From: Bog-532 sp963805255
GTDB lineage: Bacteria > Actinomycetota > Actinomycetes > Streptosporangiales > Streptosporangiaceae
Direction: 5' to 3'
Length of the DNA stretch: 64,000 nt
Assembly (NCBI GenBank): GCA_963805255.1
Contig: CAWDTK010000021.1
Coordinates: forward strand, 1 to 64,000
This document shows positions 51,876 through 61,127 of the stretch, one piece after another. The translations under genes were made by a program, and so were the position numbers. The notes beneath the pieces are model-generated. The model saw nothing but the letters and a program-made list of their open reading frames with translations, was not told the origin of the DNA and made no database searches. How positions within the stretch are numbered: position 1 is the first letter of the stretch; every line of letters starts with the position of its first letter.

Positions 51876-52205
51876 GCTGCGGCTTCAGCCAGGGGTGCAG
51901 CTCATCGGCGGGCAGTTGCTCTCGCACTTCCTTGGCGCCGCTGCCCGCGGCGCGCCAGGCGCACGCCAGAGTCACTGAACGATTGAGGTTAGCGGACGCT
52001 GTGAACCATGCCTGCCCAACCAAGGGATGGCAGGCAGCCGGAAGTCGTGAACTGATGCTGGCCCTGCCAGGGGATGGCGGCTGCCGGTGATGACCTCACG
52101 AAAAGTCCGCATCAGGATGAGAGATAGCGCAGCTGAACCAGCTGCAAGAATGCCGGACCGCCGAAGGGCAGGAGATCCGCGGCGGTGTCGTTTCAGGAGG
52201 TGACT
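51876..52205. other. Region upstream of efeB, no gene found
   Basis: 330 bp. No EfeU or EfeO sequence can be recognised. A strong GGAGG (about 52197-52201) precedes the efeB ATG. Confidence 0.4.
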
Positions 52206-52242
52206 ATGACCGGGGAAACGTCGTCCGTGCCGCAGGACAGGG

Positions 52243-53911
52243 CAGGGATTCGTCAAAGTCGGCGTAACAGCGCGTGACTAATGGGATGGGCTTGGGGTGG
52301 CCCGTCAGCGGGGTTCCGGGGGTTCTGCTACGAGGGTAGTCGTTACGTTGCGTGATCAGCGGTCGGGGCTGCGGGCGCGTGGTGCGTATGGCGCGGATGT
52401 GCCTGAAGCGGGGGCGCGGCCAGGCCGCCGCGGGTGATGATTCAGGTTCTCACGCCGTTAAACCGCCACCCGAGGACTGCCTTGACCGCGCCCGTGTCTT
52501 CATCATGGCTTGCCGGCTGCATCCGCCGCCACCTGCCTGCCGGGACAGTGCCTGACCCGGTGTCCGTACGGGCGGCGCTGGAGGGGCGGCTGACCGATAC
52601 GCGGAAGCCGCGGGGGAAGCGGCATCCGCTGCCGTCGCTGGTCTCGGTGGTGGTCGCGGGCGTGGCGTCCGCGCGCGGCGGGCCGCTGGCGGTCGCGCAG
52701 GCGGCGGCGGGCTGGGACCAGGAGGTGCTGGCCGCGCACGGCTGCCGCGTCAGCCCGCGGACCGGGCTGCGGGTGGCGCCGTCCGCTTCCATGCTGGACC
52801 GGCTCGGGAAGCTGCTGGACGCGGACGAGCTCGAGGCCGCGCTGTCCGCGTGCGTGGCCGCCGCCGCGCTCGATCCCGCGATCCCGGCCGCGTATGCCGC
52901 GCACCGCGCGGACGAGCAGCGCGCGAGGGAAGAGAAGCGGAAGAAAAGGAAGCGGAAACCGCCGGCCGCGGCCAGCTTCCGCGAGAAACGCGGCGACGGC
53001 TGGTTCCGCCCGCACCCGCTCCACCCCTGGCTGGACGCGGCCGTCACCGGCGATCCCGGGCACGTGCCCGCCCGCCGCGCGGTCGCCGTGGACGGGAAGG
53101 AACGCAAGGGCGCCAAGGCCGGCGGGAAGAAGAAGGTGCACCTGCTCGCCGCCGTCACCCACGTCCCCGGCCTGGTCATCGCCCAGGACAAGGTCGCGAA
53201 ATCAGGCAAGGCCAACGAGATCAGCCACTTCAAGCCGCTGCTGGCGCCCCTGCCCCTGGACGATGCCCTGATCACGGCGGACGCCATGCAGGCGAACAGG
53301 GACAACGCCCTGTTCCTGCGCAAGGCGAAGAAGGCGCACTACCTGTGGCCAGTCCTCGGCAACCAGCCCGGCCTGAACGCGCAGCTGAACGCCCTGCCCT
53401 GGGAAACGACCCCGGCCGCCGCCGCCACCAGCGAGATCAGCCGCAGCCGCATCGAGACCCGCACCATCCGCGTCCTGCCCGCCCCCGAGGGCACCGGCTT
53501 CGAGGACGCGCGCCAGGCCGTCCTCATCGAGCGCTACACCACGTACAAGAAGAAAGGCCAGTGGCTGACCCGGGCCGAGGCCGTCCTCTACATCACCAGC
53601 CTCGGCGCGGAAGAAACCACCCCCGAAGACCTGCTCGCCCACGTCCGCGGGCACTGGCGGGTTGAGCACGCGCACTGGCTACGCGACGTGATCTGGAAAG
53701 AAGACAAATCACTCATCCGCACGGGAAACGCACCCCAGATCTGGTCCGCCCTCACCAACCTCGTCATCACCCTTTTCCGCATACACGGAGTAACCAGCTA
53801 CACCGCCGAAACCCGCCACTGCGCACAAGACCCCCGCCACGCCCTGCAATTCCTCGACCTGACAGGACTCTCACCAGGCTGAACACCGCCCGCGACTTTG
53901 ACGAATCCCTG
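52243..53911. mobile_element. ISAs1-family insertion sequence in efeB
   Basis: 1669 bp with terminal inverted repeats starting CAGGGATTCGTCAAAGTCG and a perfect 10-bp target duplication CAGGACAGGG (52233-52242, 53912-53921). It contains one intact transposase and is inserted after codon 12 of efeB. Confidence 0.95.
52434..53882 (+). CDS. ISAs1-family transposase
   Basis: 482 aa. H-repeat/ISAs1-type DDE transposase: LPSLVSVVVAGVASARGGPL, ARRAVAVDGKERKGAKAGGK with the first Asp, LITADAMQANRDNALFLRKA with the second Asp and VRGHWRVEHAHWLRDVIWKE with the Glu. Basic low-complexity stretch at about 160-180. The true start may be one of several in-frame codons after 52434 (for example at DPVSVRAALEGRL). 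It looks functional. Confidence 0.92.
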   Translation: MMIQVLTPLNRHPRTALTAPVSSSWLAGCIRRHLPAGTVPDPVSVRAALEGRLTDTRKPRGKRHPLPSLVSVVVAGVASARGGPLAVAQAAAGWDQEVLAAHGCRVSPRTGLRVAPSASMLDRLGKLLDADELEAALSACVAAAALDPAIPAAYAAHRADEQRAREEKRKKRKRKPPAAASFREKRGDGWFRPHPLHPWLDAAVTGDPGHVPARRAVAVDGKERKGAKAGGKKKVHLLAAVTHVPGLVIAQDKVAKSGKANEISHFKPLLAPLPLDDALITADAMQANRDNALFLRKAKKAHYLWPVLGNQPGLNAQLNALPWETTPAAAATSEISRSRIETRTIRVLPAPEGTGFEDARQAVLIERYTTYKKKGQWLTRAEAVLYITSLGAEETTPEDLLAHVRGHWRVEHAHWLRDVIWKEDKSLIRTGNAPQIWSALTNLVITLFRIHGVTSYTAETRHCAQDPRHALQFLDLTGLSPG

Positions 53912-54035
53912 CAGGACAGGGTGGACAGCGGGGGCTGTCCGGCGGGCGGTTTCGGTAGGCGATCCGTTCTGCAGGGAGTAGCCGCTGCGGGTCTGGCCGT
54001 AGTCGGCGGAAACCTACTGGGAAGCGGAAACCTAG

Positions 54036-55085
54036 GGCGTGTTTAAGAAGTGAGGGGCCGGAGCCATTCGCCGATGGCGGCGATGTGGAGGGTTGCCTCG
54101 TAGCGGACGGCGAGCTTGTCGTAGCGGGTGGCGACGGCGCGGTTGCGCTTGAGGCGGTTGATGCCGCACTCCACGGCGTGGCGCTGCTTGTACTGCTCGG
54201 GGTCGAAGGCGGGCGGCCTGCCTCCTGAGCTGCCCTTCTTCTTCCGGTTGGCGGCCTGGTCGGCTTTTTCGGGGATGGTGCAGCGGATGCCGCGGCGGCG
54301 GAGCCAAGCGCGGTTGGCGCGGGAGCCGTAGGCCTTGTCCGCCAGGACCCGGTCCGGGCGGGTGCGGGGCCGGCCGCTGGCGGGGCGGGCGACGCGGATG
54401 GCGTCCAGCACGACGGTGAACTGGGGGCTGTCGTGACGGTGGCCGGCGGTGACGATGACCGCGAGGGGCTTCTGGCCCTGCTCGCAGGCCAGGTGGAACT
54501 TGCTGGTCAGACCACCGCGGGACCGTCCCAGGGCGTGGCCGGCGGGTTCGGGGGCGCCCGTCCCGCCAGGCGGCTCCTTCTGCGCCGCCGGGTCCTTCCT
54601 GGCCCCGGCCGCATGCTGGTGCGCCCGCGCGGTGCCCGAGTCCACCGAGACGTCCCAGGTCACGTGGCCGGCCGCGTCGGCCAGGGCCTGCAGCGCCGCG
54701 AGGATCTTCCGCCAGGTGCCGTCGCGCTGCCAGCAGCGGAACAGCCCGTACACCGACTGCCAGGGGCCATAGCACGGCGGGACGTCCCGCCACGGGGCGC
54801 CGCCCGGATCCGCCAGCGGATCCCGTCGATGAGCTGCCGCCTGGCCCACTTCGGCGGGCGCCCTGCCTTCTTCCCCGCCGGCAGCAGGGGCTCCAGCACG
54901 CTCCACTCGCAATTGGCCAGGTCATGACGCCCGGCCGCAGGTACGGTAGGCACGAGGCCTCCGGTATGAGCATGTCTTCTTGGTCGTTGACACGCATACC
55001 GGAGGCCTTGCTACGTCACAGCAAAAGCCCCCACACTGACACCATTTCGTAACCCACGCCCCACCCACCACTTTTTAAACACGCC
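54036..55085. mobile_element. IS5-family insertion sequence in efeB (second insertion)
   Basis: 1050 bp between CTAG duplications (54032-54035, 55086-55089). Ends GGCGTGTTTAAGAAGT and, as complement, GGCGTGTTTAAAAAGT. It sits right after the Tat signal codons. The GGCGTGT terminus is shared with the third insertion. Confidence 0.93.
54043..54953 (-). CDS. IS5-family (IS427-like) transposase in two frames
   Basis: The N-terminal frame starts MPTVPAAGRHDLANCEWSVL and runs to LIDGIRWRIR. The C-terminal frame continues GAPWRDVPPCYGPWQSVYGL, VSVDSGTARAHQHAAGARKD with the first Asp, GRSRGGLTSKFHLACEQG, RVLADKAYGSRANRAWLRRR with the second Asp and RHAVECGINRLKRNRAVATR with the Glu, ending at 54043. 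The frames meet at a CGGGCGGCGCC stretch near 54800, where a -1 shift would give a continuous protein. This group commonly uses programmed frameshifting, so the gene is probably functional. Confidence 0.85.
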
Positions 55086-56157
55086 CTAGTGGGAAGAGGT
55101 GCGCGTCCTAACGGCATGGCGGTCGAGACGGCGGCGGCGGGAAGCGCGTTTCCTTTTTACGGTGAGTATCAGGCGGGCATCATTACCCCTCCGCCTCCTT
55201 ACCGGCAGCAGGTTGCGACCCATATCGCTTTCGACGTGACCGCAGCCAACCGTAGCGAGCTTACGGACTTGTTTCGCACGCTGACCGCACAGGCGGCCTT
55301 CCTCACCACCGGCGGCGAGGCGCCCACGGCGCCCGCGGGCTCTCCGCCCCCGGACAACGGCATCGTGGGTCCCCAGATCCAACCGGACGGACTCACGGTC
55401 ACCGTCGGTGTCGGCGCGAGCCTGTTCGACGGGCGGTACGGGCTGGGGGCGCGTAAGCCCGTTCAGCTGGTTACCATGACACCCTTCCGCCACGACGACC
55501 TCGATCCCGCGATATCTGATGGCGACCTGCTGATACAGCTGTGCGCCAACCACAACGACACGCTGGCCCACGCGCTACTCGAAATCAGCGCCGCCACCAG
55601 TGGCGCCCTGAAGCCCCGCTGGACCATCAGCGGTTTTAGGAACCCGCCGCGCCCGGACGGTGTTGCGCGGGACTGGTTCGGTTTCAAAGATGGCATCGCC
55701 CAGCCCGACACCGCGAGCACCGTGCAGAACAACCAATATGTGTGGGCACAGCCGCACACTGCGGAGCCCGCCTGGGCGGCGGGTGGCACGTACCACGTCG
55801 TGCGCATCATCCATTTCGACGTTCAGAAGTGGCAGAGGGTGCCGGTCGCAGAGCAGGAGCGGATCATGGGACGCCGCAAGATCAGCGGCGCCCCGACGTA
55901 TGCCCTGGACCCGAACGCCAGCGACGAGGACGACCCCATCTACACCAACGACCCGCAAGGTCTGCTCACCGCGTTGAACTCACATATTCGGCTCGCCAAT
56001 CCGCAGACCCCGCAAACCGCGTCGACCAGCACCATCCTGCGCCGCAGCTACGATTTCGAGCTAAGCCCTCAGGCAGGCGGGGCCCCCATCCTGGGCCACG
56101 CGTTCACCTGCTTCCAGCGCGAGCTCAACAGCTATATCGCCATGCAGACCCGGCTAG

Positions 56158-57122
56158 GGCGTGTCCCGTGGATCTTCGAGGCCTGATGCTGTAGATCAGT
56201 AAGGTGCTTGAGCGACTGAAACGTCATGACCTGACTGATGAGGAGTGGGAGCGGCTGCGGGCGTTCTTGCCCGCCGATCCCCGGCAGGGCGGCCGGTGGG
56301 CCGATCACCGGACGGTGATCAACGGGATCTTCTTCCGTGCCCGGGCGGGCTGCCCGTGGCGGGACCTGCCGGAGGGCTTCGGGAACTGGAAGACCATCTA
56401 TAACCGGCATCGCCGCTGGTCACTGGATGGAACCTGGGAAAAGGCCCTGGACGGGCTGCGGGCCGGGTGTGATGAGGCCGAGGGCAAGGACTGGACGGTC
56501 AGCGCCGACTCGACGGTCACCCGGGCCCATCAGCACGCGGCCGGGGCCCGCCATGCACCGGCTGCTGATGACCGCACAGGGGGCTCCAGCGAATGACAAG
56601 AAATCTGGCCGGGAAGCGATCGGCCGCTCCCGCGGCGGGCTGACCACCAAGATCCACCTGACCGCTGACCTGCGCTGCCGCCCCGTCGCCCGGCTAACAA
56701 GCCCCGGCCAGCACGGCGACTCCCCCCGGTTCATCCCGCTGATGGACGCGGTCCGCATCCAGCGGCGCGGCCTGGGCAGGCCCCGCAGCCGGCCCGGCCG
56801 CGCGATGGCGGACAAGGCCTACTCCTCCGCCGGCAACCGCGCCTACCTGCGGCAGCACCGCATCAAGGCGGTTATCCCCGTCAAGGAAGACCAGAAAGCC
56901 CACCGCCGCAACCGCGGCCGCTCCGGCGGCCGGCCGCCGGTCTTTGACGACGGGTGGTACAAGAAGCGCAACACCGTCGAACGCTGCTTCAGCAAGCTCA
57001 AGCAGTTCCGCGCCGTGGCCACCCGCTACGACAAGCGCGAGCGCATCTACCAAGGCACCATCGACGTCGCCTCGATCAGCATCTGGCTACGCAACCCCGT
57101 CCCATGATCCACGGGACACGCC
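56158..57122. mobile_element. IS5-family insertion sequence in efeB (third insertion)
   Basis: 965 bp between CTAG duplications (56154-56157, 57123-57126), with terminal inverted repeats GGCGTGTCCCGTGGATC, perfect at both ends. Inserted near the efeB 3' end. Confidence 0.95.
56204..57107 (+). CDS. IS5-family transposase in two frames
   Basis: Frame 1 (56204-56596): MLERLKRHDLTDEEWERLRA, ARAGCPWRDLPEGFGNWKTI, VSADSTVTRAHQHAAGARHA with the first Asp. Frame 2 (to 57107): REAIGRSRGGLTTKIHLTAD, GRAMADKAYSSAGNRAYLRQ with the second Asp and RNTVERCFSKLKQFRAVATR with the Glu. The switch lies near 56560-56590, in CATGCACCGGCTGCTGATGA, where a frameshift would fuse them. Typical two-ORF IS5 arrangement. 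Confidence 0.87.
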
Positions 57123-57321
57123 CTAGAAGACGAGCTGCTGGTGCCCTACCTCAGCCCGCGAGGCGGCGGCTACTTCTTCGCCCTGCCAGGCGTACGCAAC
57201 AGCCGGGACTACTACGCCAGCGGGCTGCTGGCCTGACCCCTCCCCCGAGCCGGGCCGCTGTCCGCCAAAACGCGCCCGGCCATGGACCCGACCCTGCTAA
57301 GGCACAGGAGTAACAGTAACA

Positions 57322-58341
57322 ATGCACTATCAGCACAGTAAAGCGCGCTGGCCGGGACTGGGCGCTGGTATCGGGCTCCTGCTGGCGTCCGGCCTGCTCG
57401 CCGCATGCAGTACAAACTCGGCCGTGAGCCCGGCGTCCGTCACTGCCCGGCCTGCCGGGGGACACCTCTACGTCACCAACCAGCTCGACGATACGCTGTC
57501 GGTGGTCAATACCCGGACGAACCAGGTCACCGCCACCGTGCCGGCCTGCGTAGGGCCCGAAGGCGTCGCGGTCACCCCGGACGGCAGCCGCGTCTACATC
57601 GCCGACTCCGGGTCAGCGCAAGTATCGGTGCTTGACACCGCGAACAACAAGATCGTCGCCACCGTGCCGGTCGGGCAGTCCCCGACCGGTATCGCGCTCA
57701 GCCCGGACGGCCAGTTCCTATACGTGGCTAACGGAAGTTCCAACAACCTCTCAGTGATCGCCACCCGGACCAACCAGGTAACCGCGACCATCCCCGTCGG
57801 CACCTCACCGGTGAACCTGGCCGTCAGCCATGACGGCACCACCGTTTACGTCACCGACGAAGGGTCGGCAAACGTGTCGGTCATCGACAACCGCACAAAC
57901 CGGGTCGTCCGGGACCTGCCCGCAGGCAAGTACCCGGTAGCCGTCGCGGTCACCCCGGACGGCGGCTCGGTTTACGTCGCCAACGAGGAGAACGCGAGCG
58001 TCTCAGTCATCTCGACCCGTACGGGAAAGATCACGGCGACCATACCGACCGGAGAAGGCCCGTTCGACGTGACGCTCGCACCGAACGGCCAGGCCGCCTA
58101 TGTCGCTGTGCTCGGCCCGGGCAACGTGTCCGCGATCAGCACCCAAACCAACCGCATCTCCGGAACCGTTAACGTGGGCCCCCCGCTAACAGACCCGTTT
58201 GACATCGCGGTCACACCCACCGCGATATACGTCGCCAGCCAAGCAGCCGGCACCATCACGGTCATCAACCCGAGCTCCCTGAAAATCACCGCCACCGTCA
58301 CTGTCGGCAACAGCCCTTACGGCGTGGCAGTAGGCCCCTGA
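57322..58341 (+). CDS. YVTN-type beta-propeller lipoprotein
   Basis: 339 aa. Lipoprotein signal LLLASGLLAACSTNSAV with lipobox LAAC. Then about seven repeats of roughly 42 residues of the YVTN/NHL kind: GHLYVTNQLDDTLSVVNTRT, VAVTPDGSRVYIADSGSAQV, IALSPDGQFLYVANGSSNNL and so on to SLKITATVTVGNSPYGVAVG. A seven-bladed surface propeller, probably for binding. It lies between the broken efeB and the tat genes on the same strand. A clear Shine-Dalgarno (GGAGTAACAG) precedes the ATG. Confidence 0.9.
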   Translation: MHYQHSKARWPGLGAGIGLLLASGLLAACSTNSAVSPASVTARPAGGHLYVTNQLDDTLSVVNTRTNQVTATVPACVGPEGVAVTPDGSRVYIADSGSAQVSVLDTANNKIVATVPVGQSPTGIALSPDGQFLYVANGSSNNLSVIATRTNQVTATIPVGTSPVNLAVSHDGTTVYVTDEGSANVSVIDNRTNRVVRDLPAGKYPVAVAVTPDGGSVYVANEENASVSVISTRTGKITATIPTGEGPFDVTLAPNGQAAYVAVLGPGNVSAISTQTNRISGTVNVGPPLTDPFDIAVTPTAIYVASQAAGTITVINPSSLKITATVTVGNSPYGVAVGP

Positions 58342-58499
58342 TGATGGCGGCTGGACCCAATCCAGGCACTGCTCTGGAGTCGCAGGCCTCACCGACCGCG
58401 TTGAGACGTCCGCGGAAACCTCCCTGTGAGGTCGCCAGGCAGAATCTGTCCCAAGCCCCCATCGCACGGGGAAACTACTACCCGCTGAGGAGAACGCAC

Positions 58500-58781
58500 A
58501 TGATAGGTGACCTGTTCGACAGCCCGTGGAAGATCCTGATCGTCGCCCTGGTGATCATCGTGCTGTTCGGGTCAAAGAAGCTCCCGTCCGCGGCGCGCTC
58601 GCTCGGCCAGTCGATGCGCATCCTGAAGAAGGAGGTGCAGGGCCTGCACGAGGACGAGCCGGAATCGCGCCCGTCGGGCGCTCAGGCAGCGGTTCAGGCA
58701 CCTGCCGACATGGACGGCGCGCCGAAGACGCCCGCCGCAGCGGCCGCCGAGGCCTCCCGCTCGGCCCGGCAGCCCATCTAG
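58500..58781 (+). CDS. tatA: Twin-arginine translocase subunit TatA
   Basis: 93 aa from ATG 58500 with a strong GAGGAGAA Shine-Dalgarno. One transmembrane helix (ILIVALVIIVLFGSKKLPSA) with the FGxKKLP hinge, then an amphipathic helix (ARSLGQSMRILKKEVQGL) and an acidic/Ala-Pro tail. TatA oligomers form the translocation path for folded proteins. First gene of tatA-tatC-tatB, 158 bp after the propeller lipoprotein. Confidence 0.94.
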   Translation: MIGDLFDSPWKILIVALVIIVLFGSKKLPSAARSLGQSMRILKKEVQGLHEDEPESRPSGAQAAVQAPADMDGAPKTPAAAAAEASRSARQPI

Positions 58782-58811
58782 CCGCGCCTGGCGGACTGCC
58801 GGACCCCGGTC

Positions 58812-59714
58812 ATGACCAAGCTTCCCGGTGCCATCGCGGGCGCCCGCATCGTCGGCGAGCGCTTCGTGCACTCCCAGCGGCAGCAGAACCCCGAAGGCCG
58901 CATGCCGCTCATGGATCACATCCGTGAGCTGCGCAACCGCGTCGTCAAAATGGCGCTCGCCCTGGTCGCAGGGATGATCGTCGGGTTTGTCTTCTTCAGC
59001 CAGGCCTGGCACGTCATCTTGCGCCCGCTGTGCTCGACGCATATCCGCAACCAGATCGGCTGTCACACGCTGGGGGTCAACCAGCTTGTCCTGAACGGCC
59101 CGCTGGATGCGTTCTACCTGCGGGTGAAAGTCGCGCTGATCGTCGGGGTGATCCTTTCCTCGCCGATCTGGCTGTACCAGATCTGGGCGTTCGTCGCGCC
59201 CGGCCTGCTTACCAGGGAAAAGCGGTGGAGCTACATCTTCCTCGGTGCGGCCATCCCGCTGTTCCTGATCGGCATCACGCTGTGTTACCTGTCGCTGGGC
59301 CGGTCCATGCGCTACCTGCTCGGCCTGACGCCAGGCGGCGTGCAGAACCTGATCCAGGTCGATCAGTACATGAGCTTCGTGATGGCGATGATGCTGGCCT
59401 TCGGGCTGGCGTTCGAGGTGCCGCTGCTCATCGTCATGCTGAACCTGGCCGGCGTGCTGACCCACGAGCGGTTCCGGAAGTGGCGGCGGGTGCTGATCTT
59501 CGGCGTGTTCCTGATCGCGGGCATGGCCAACCCGAGCCCGGACCCGCTCACGATGCTGATCCTCGGCGGGACCTGCGCGTTGCTGGTCGAGGCGGCCGAG
59601 TTCATCGTGTGGTCCAACGACCGGCGCCGGGCCCGGTTGCACCCGGATCCCTATACGCGCCTGGCCGACGACGAGCTGTCCCCGCTGCAGTTCGCCGGCC
59701 GGGGAAAGGGCTGA
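58812..59714 (+). CDS. tatC: Twin-arginine translocase subunit TatC
   Basis: 300 aa with six membrane segments. Signature near the N-terminus NPEGRMPLMDHIRELRNRVV, the signal-binding region, then LNGPLDAFYLRVKVALIVGV, SPIWLYQIWAFVAPGLLTRE, AFGLAFEVPLLIVMLNLAGV and IAGMANPSPDPLTMLILGGT. TatC binds the twin-Arg signal. The start is uncertain: ATG 58812 or GTG 58866; the family motif requires a start before residue 26. It overlaps nothing and is followed by tatB after 3 bp. Confidence 0.95.
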   Translation: MTKLPGAIAGARIVGERFVHSQRQQNPEGRMPLMDHIRELRNRVVKMALALVAGMIVGFVFFSQAWHVILRPLCSTHIRNQIGCHTLGVNQLVLNGPLDAFYLRVKVALIVGVILSSPIWLYQIWAFVAPGLLTREKRWSYIFLGAAIPLFLIGITLCYLSLGRSMRYLLGLTPGGVQNLIQVDQYMSFVMAMMLAFGLAFEVPLLIVMLNLAGVLTHERFRKWRRVLIFGVFLIAGMANPSPDPLTMLILGGTCALLVEAAEFIVWSNDRRRARLHPDPYTRLADDELSPLQFAGRGKG

Positions 59715-59717
59715 GCG

Positions 59718-60059
59718 GTGTTCGACCTGTCCATCCCCAAGCTGCTGGTTCTCACGGTGATCGCGCTTGTCATCTTCGGGCCGAACGAGCTGCCCAAGAT
59801 CGCCTCCCAGGTTGGCCGCGCCCTCCGCGACCTGCGCAGGATCGCCGAGGGCGCAAGGAACGACCTGCGGGAAGAACTGGGCCCGGAGTTCGCCGACTTC
59901 GAGATCGAGGACCTGAATCCCAAGCGGTTCGTGCAGAAGCACCTCTTCGACGACCTGAACGCGGACCAGGGAACCCAGCACCCCGCCTGCCAGGCCGCAG
60001 CGACCGGCACGCCTCTCACGCCGGGCGAGCGCCCGCCGTTCGACCCGAACGCGACGTGA
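59718..60059 (+). CDS. tatB: TatB-like Sec-independent translocase subunit
   Basis: 113 aa. N-terminal membrane helix MFDLSIPKLLVLTVIALVIF followed by FGPNELPKIASQVGRALRDL, the Glu-Leu-Pro hinge typical of TatB, a charged amphipathic helix, FEIEDLNPKRFVQKHLFDDL and a Pro-rich end. With tatA and tatC it makes a complete three-part Tat set, though most actinomycetes carry tatA and tatC apart from tatB. Confidence 0.88.
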   Translation: MFDLSIPKLLVLTVIALVIFGPNELPKIASQVGRALRDLRRIAEGARNDLREELGPEFADFEIEDLNPKRFVQKHLFDDLNADQGTQHPACQAAATGTPLTPGERPPFDPNAT

Positions 60060-60179
60060 GCCGAGAGTTTTTCAATAGTTCGCGTTAAGCAGCTCCGCGA
60101 GAGCGTCCGCCCGGGCTTCGCCCACCGGAGTGTTTGATACGCGATGGTGCCAGTAAGCATCACGGGCCGCCTCGGTCCG

Positions 60180-60405
60180 CTCCCTCGAGCGCTACGCCCG
60201 GCCCTCGCTGCCGACGACGTGACCCGGCGCAAGATCGGCGGCATGATCGCGGCCGCGGTGAGCGGCGCCCGCTGCCGGACGTGGACACGGTGCGGCGCCG
60301 ACTGGGCCTGGGCCTGGATCCCCGCTCTCCTGGCGTGACCGCCGCCGAATGGCTGGACGGCTGGCTGGCCGGGAAGCGCCGGACCAGGCGGGCGTTCACC
60401 GTGCG
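60180..60405 (+). pseudogene. Tyrosine-type integrase, N-terminal remnant ending at attachment scar 3
   Basis: One frame reads LAADDVTRRKIGGMIAAAVS and the next reads LPDVDTVRRRLGLGLDPRSP, GVTAAEWLDGWLAGKRRTRR and AFTVRG, which is the N-terminal DNA-binding part of actinomycete phage/AICE integrases. A frameshift lies between them and the coding stops exactly where the tRNA fragment begins at 60408. The catalytic domain is gone. Confidence 0.7.
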
Positions 60406-60407
60406 GG

Positions 60408-60450
60408 GTGGGGCGGGTGGGACTCGAACCCACGACCGGCGGATTATGAG
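60408..60450 (-). repeat. tRNA(CAT) 3'-half fragment, attachment-site scar 3
   Basis: 43 bases identical to 62228-62270 of the intact tRNA, from one base past its 3' end to the anticodon loop (GGCGGATTATGAG), then abrupt divergence. An integrase remnant abuts it. This is the classic shape of an attL/attR core left by integration at a tRNA 3' end. Confidence 0.92.
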
Positions 60451-60621
60451 AAGCCCGGCCCGGCGCTCCGGGTGCACCACCTGCACGGATACCACGGAGC
60501 CGTGCCGCCGATGGCGCTCATTGCACGGTTTGCACGGGTGACTCGGTCCACGCCTCGCCATGGCGATCCCCGGATGCCAGTTACAGAACGTTGCCGCCGA
60601 CAGGGGCTTGATTTACCAGGG

Positions 60622-60873
60622 CTACGGCAGGCGGGCAACGTGGTCGATCTGGACTACCCGCCGTTCTTCATCGATCGTGTAGAAGACGCGGTACCGCCCG
60701 GCCCGCAGGCGCCGCAGATCCGGCGACCCGTAAGGGAACGACTCCGGCGGCCGCGGCTCATCGGCGAGCTGGCTAACAGTGTCCCAGAGCGCAGCGACAC
60801 CGATGGGATCGTCGCGGAGGAAGCCCGCCGCCTGATCCAGCGCCTGAATCTCCCAGTTGACCTGACAGCTCAC
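60622..60873 (-). CDS. RelE/ParE-type toxin
   Basis: 83 aa. Short RelE-like mRNA interferase/gyrase-toxin fold: MSCQVNWEIQALDQAAGFLR, SQLADEPRPPESFPYGSPDL, RRLRAGRYRVFYTIDEERRV, with the conserved Arg-rich LRAGRYRVFY strand and VVQIDHVARLP end. Its ATG overlaps the antitoxin stop (ATGA). Confidence 0.9.
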   Translation of the reverse strand: MSCQVNWEIQALDQAAGFLRDDPIGVAALWDTVSQLADEPRPPESFPYGSPDLRRLRAGRYRVFYTIDEERRVVQIDHVARLP

Positions 60874-61115
60874 CGGGATGGCATGCCTAGGCGGCGGCCC
60901 GCTTCCTCATGCGACACGTAGCGGACCGCCCCCGCCTCACGGCGGGCCAGGTACCTGGCCCGGGCAGCGTCGAACTCGTCGTTGACCTGCTGCTCTTGCA
61001 TAGCCTGGCGTAGCTGCTGGTACTCCTCAAGGGGCACGACCACCGCCACCACCTGGCCGCCATGACGAATCACGTCGTGGGTGTCACCGGCGGGCAGTTC
61101 GCTCATGAGGGTCAT
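60870..61115 (-). CDS. Phd/RelB-type antitoxin
   Basis: 81 aa, starting MTLMSELPAGDTHDVIRHGG, then VVAVVVPLEEYQQLRQAMQE typical of Phd/YefM N-termini, and an acidic/basic C-terminal tail (RYVSHEEAGRRLGMPSR) that would wrap the toxin. Translationally coupled to the RelE-type toxin. A start at the fourth codon is also possible. Confidence 0.88.
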   Translation of the reverse strand: MTLMSELPAGDTHDVIRHGGQVVAVVVPLEEYQQLRQAMQEQQVNDEFDAARARYLARREAGAVRYVSHEEAGRRLGMPSR

Positions 61116-61127
61116 GGTAACGCTTCG

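Larger units (their letters stand above)
52206..57236 (+). pseudogene. efeB: efeB: Tat-exported DyP-type heme peroxidase, split by three insertion sequences
   Basis: Four pieces (52206-52242, 53922-54035, 55090-56157, 57127-57236) join in frame to 1329 bases, 442 aa plus stop, when the three IS and one copy of each target duplication are removed. The product starts MTGETSSVPQDR, has a twin-arginine signal (GGFGRRSVLQGVAAAGLAVV), and the DyP body: YRQQVATHIAFDVTAANRSE, LTVTVGVGASLFDGRYGLGA, LLIQLCANHNDTLAHALLEI and the DyP signature WFGFKDGIAQP. It ends LLVPYLSPRGGGYFFALPGV. EfeB strips or oxidises heme/ferrous iron in EfeUOB iron uptake. Start ATG 52206 follows a perfect GGAGG. Confidence 0.93.

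Noticed and set aside
55089..56186. A stand-alone 365-aa peroxidase gene
   Set aside because: Its beginning and end are created by IS junctions; the Tat signal and C-terminus lie beyond the flanking insertions in continuous frame.
58572..59981. A 469-codon minus-strand open frame opposite tatA/tatC/tatB
   Set aside because: Gln/Asp/His-rich shadow translation; the three Tat genes explain the region.
60408..60450. A second tRNA gene
   Set aside because: Only the 3' half is present; no D arm, 5' acceptor strand or full anticodon stem.
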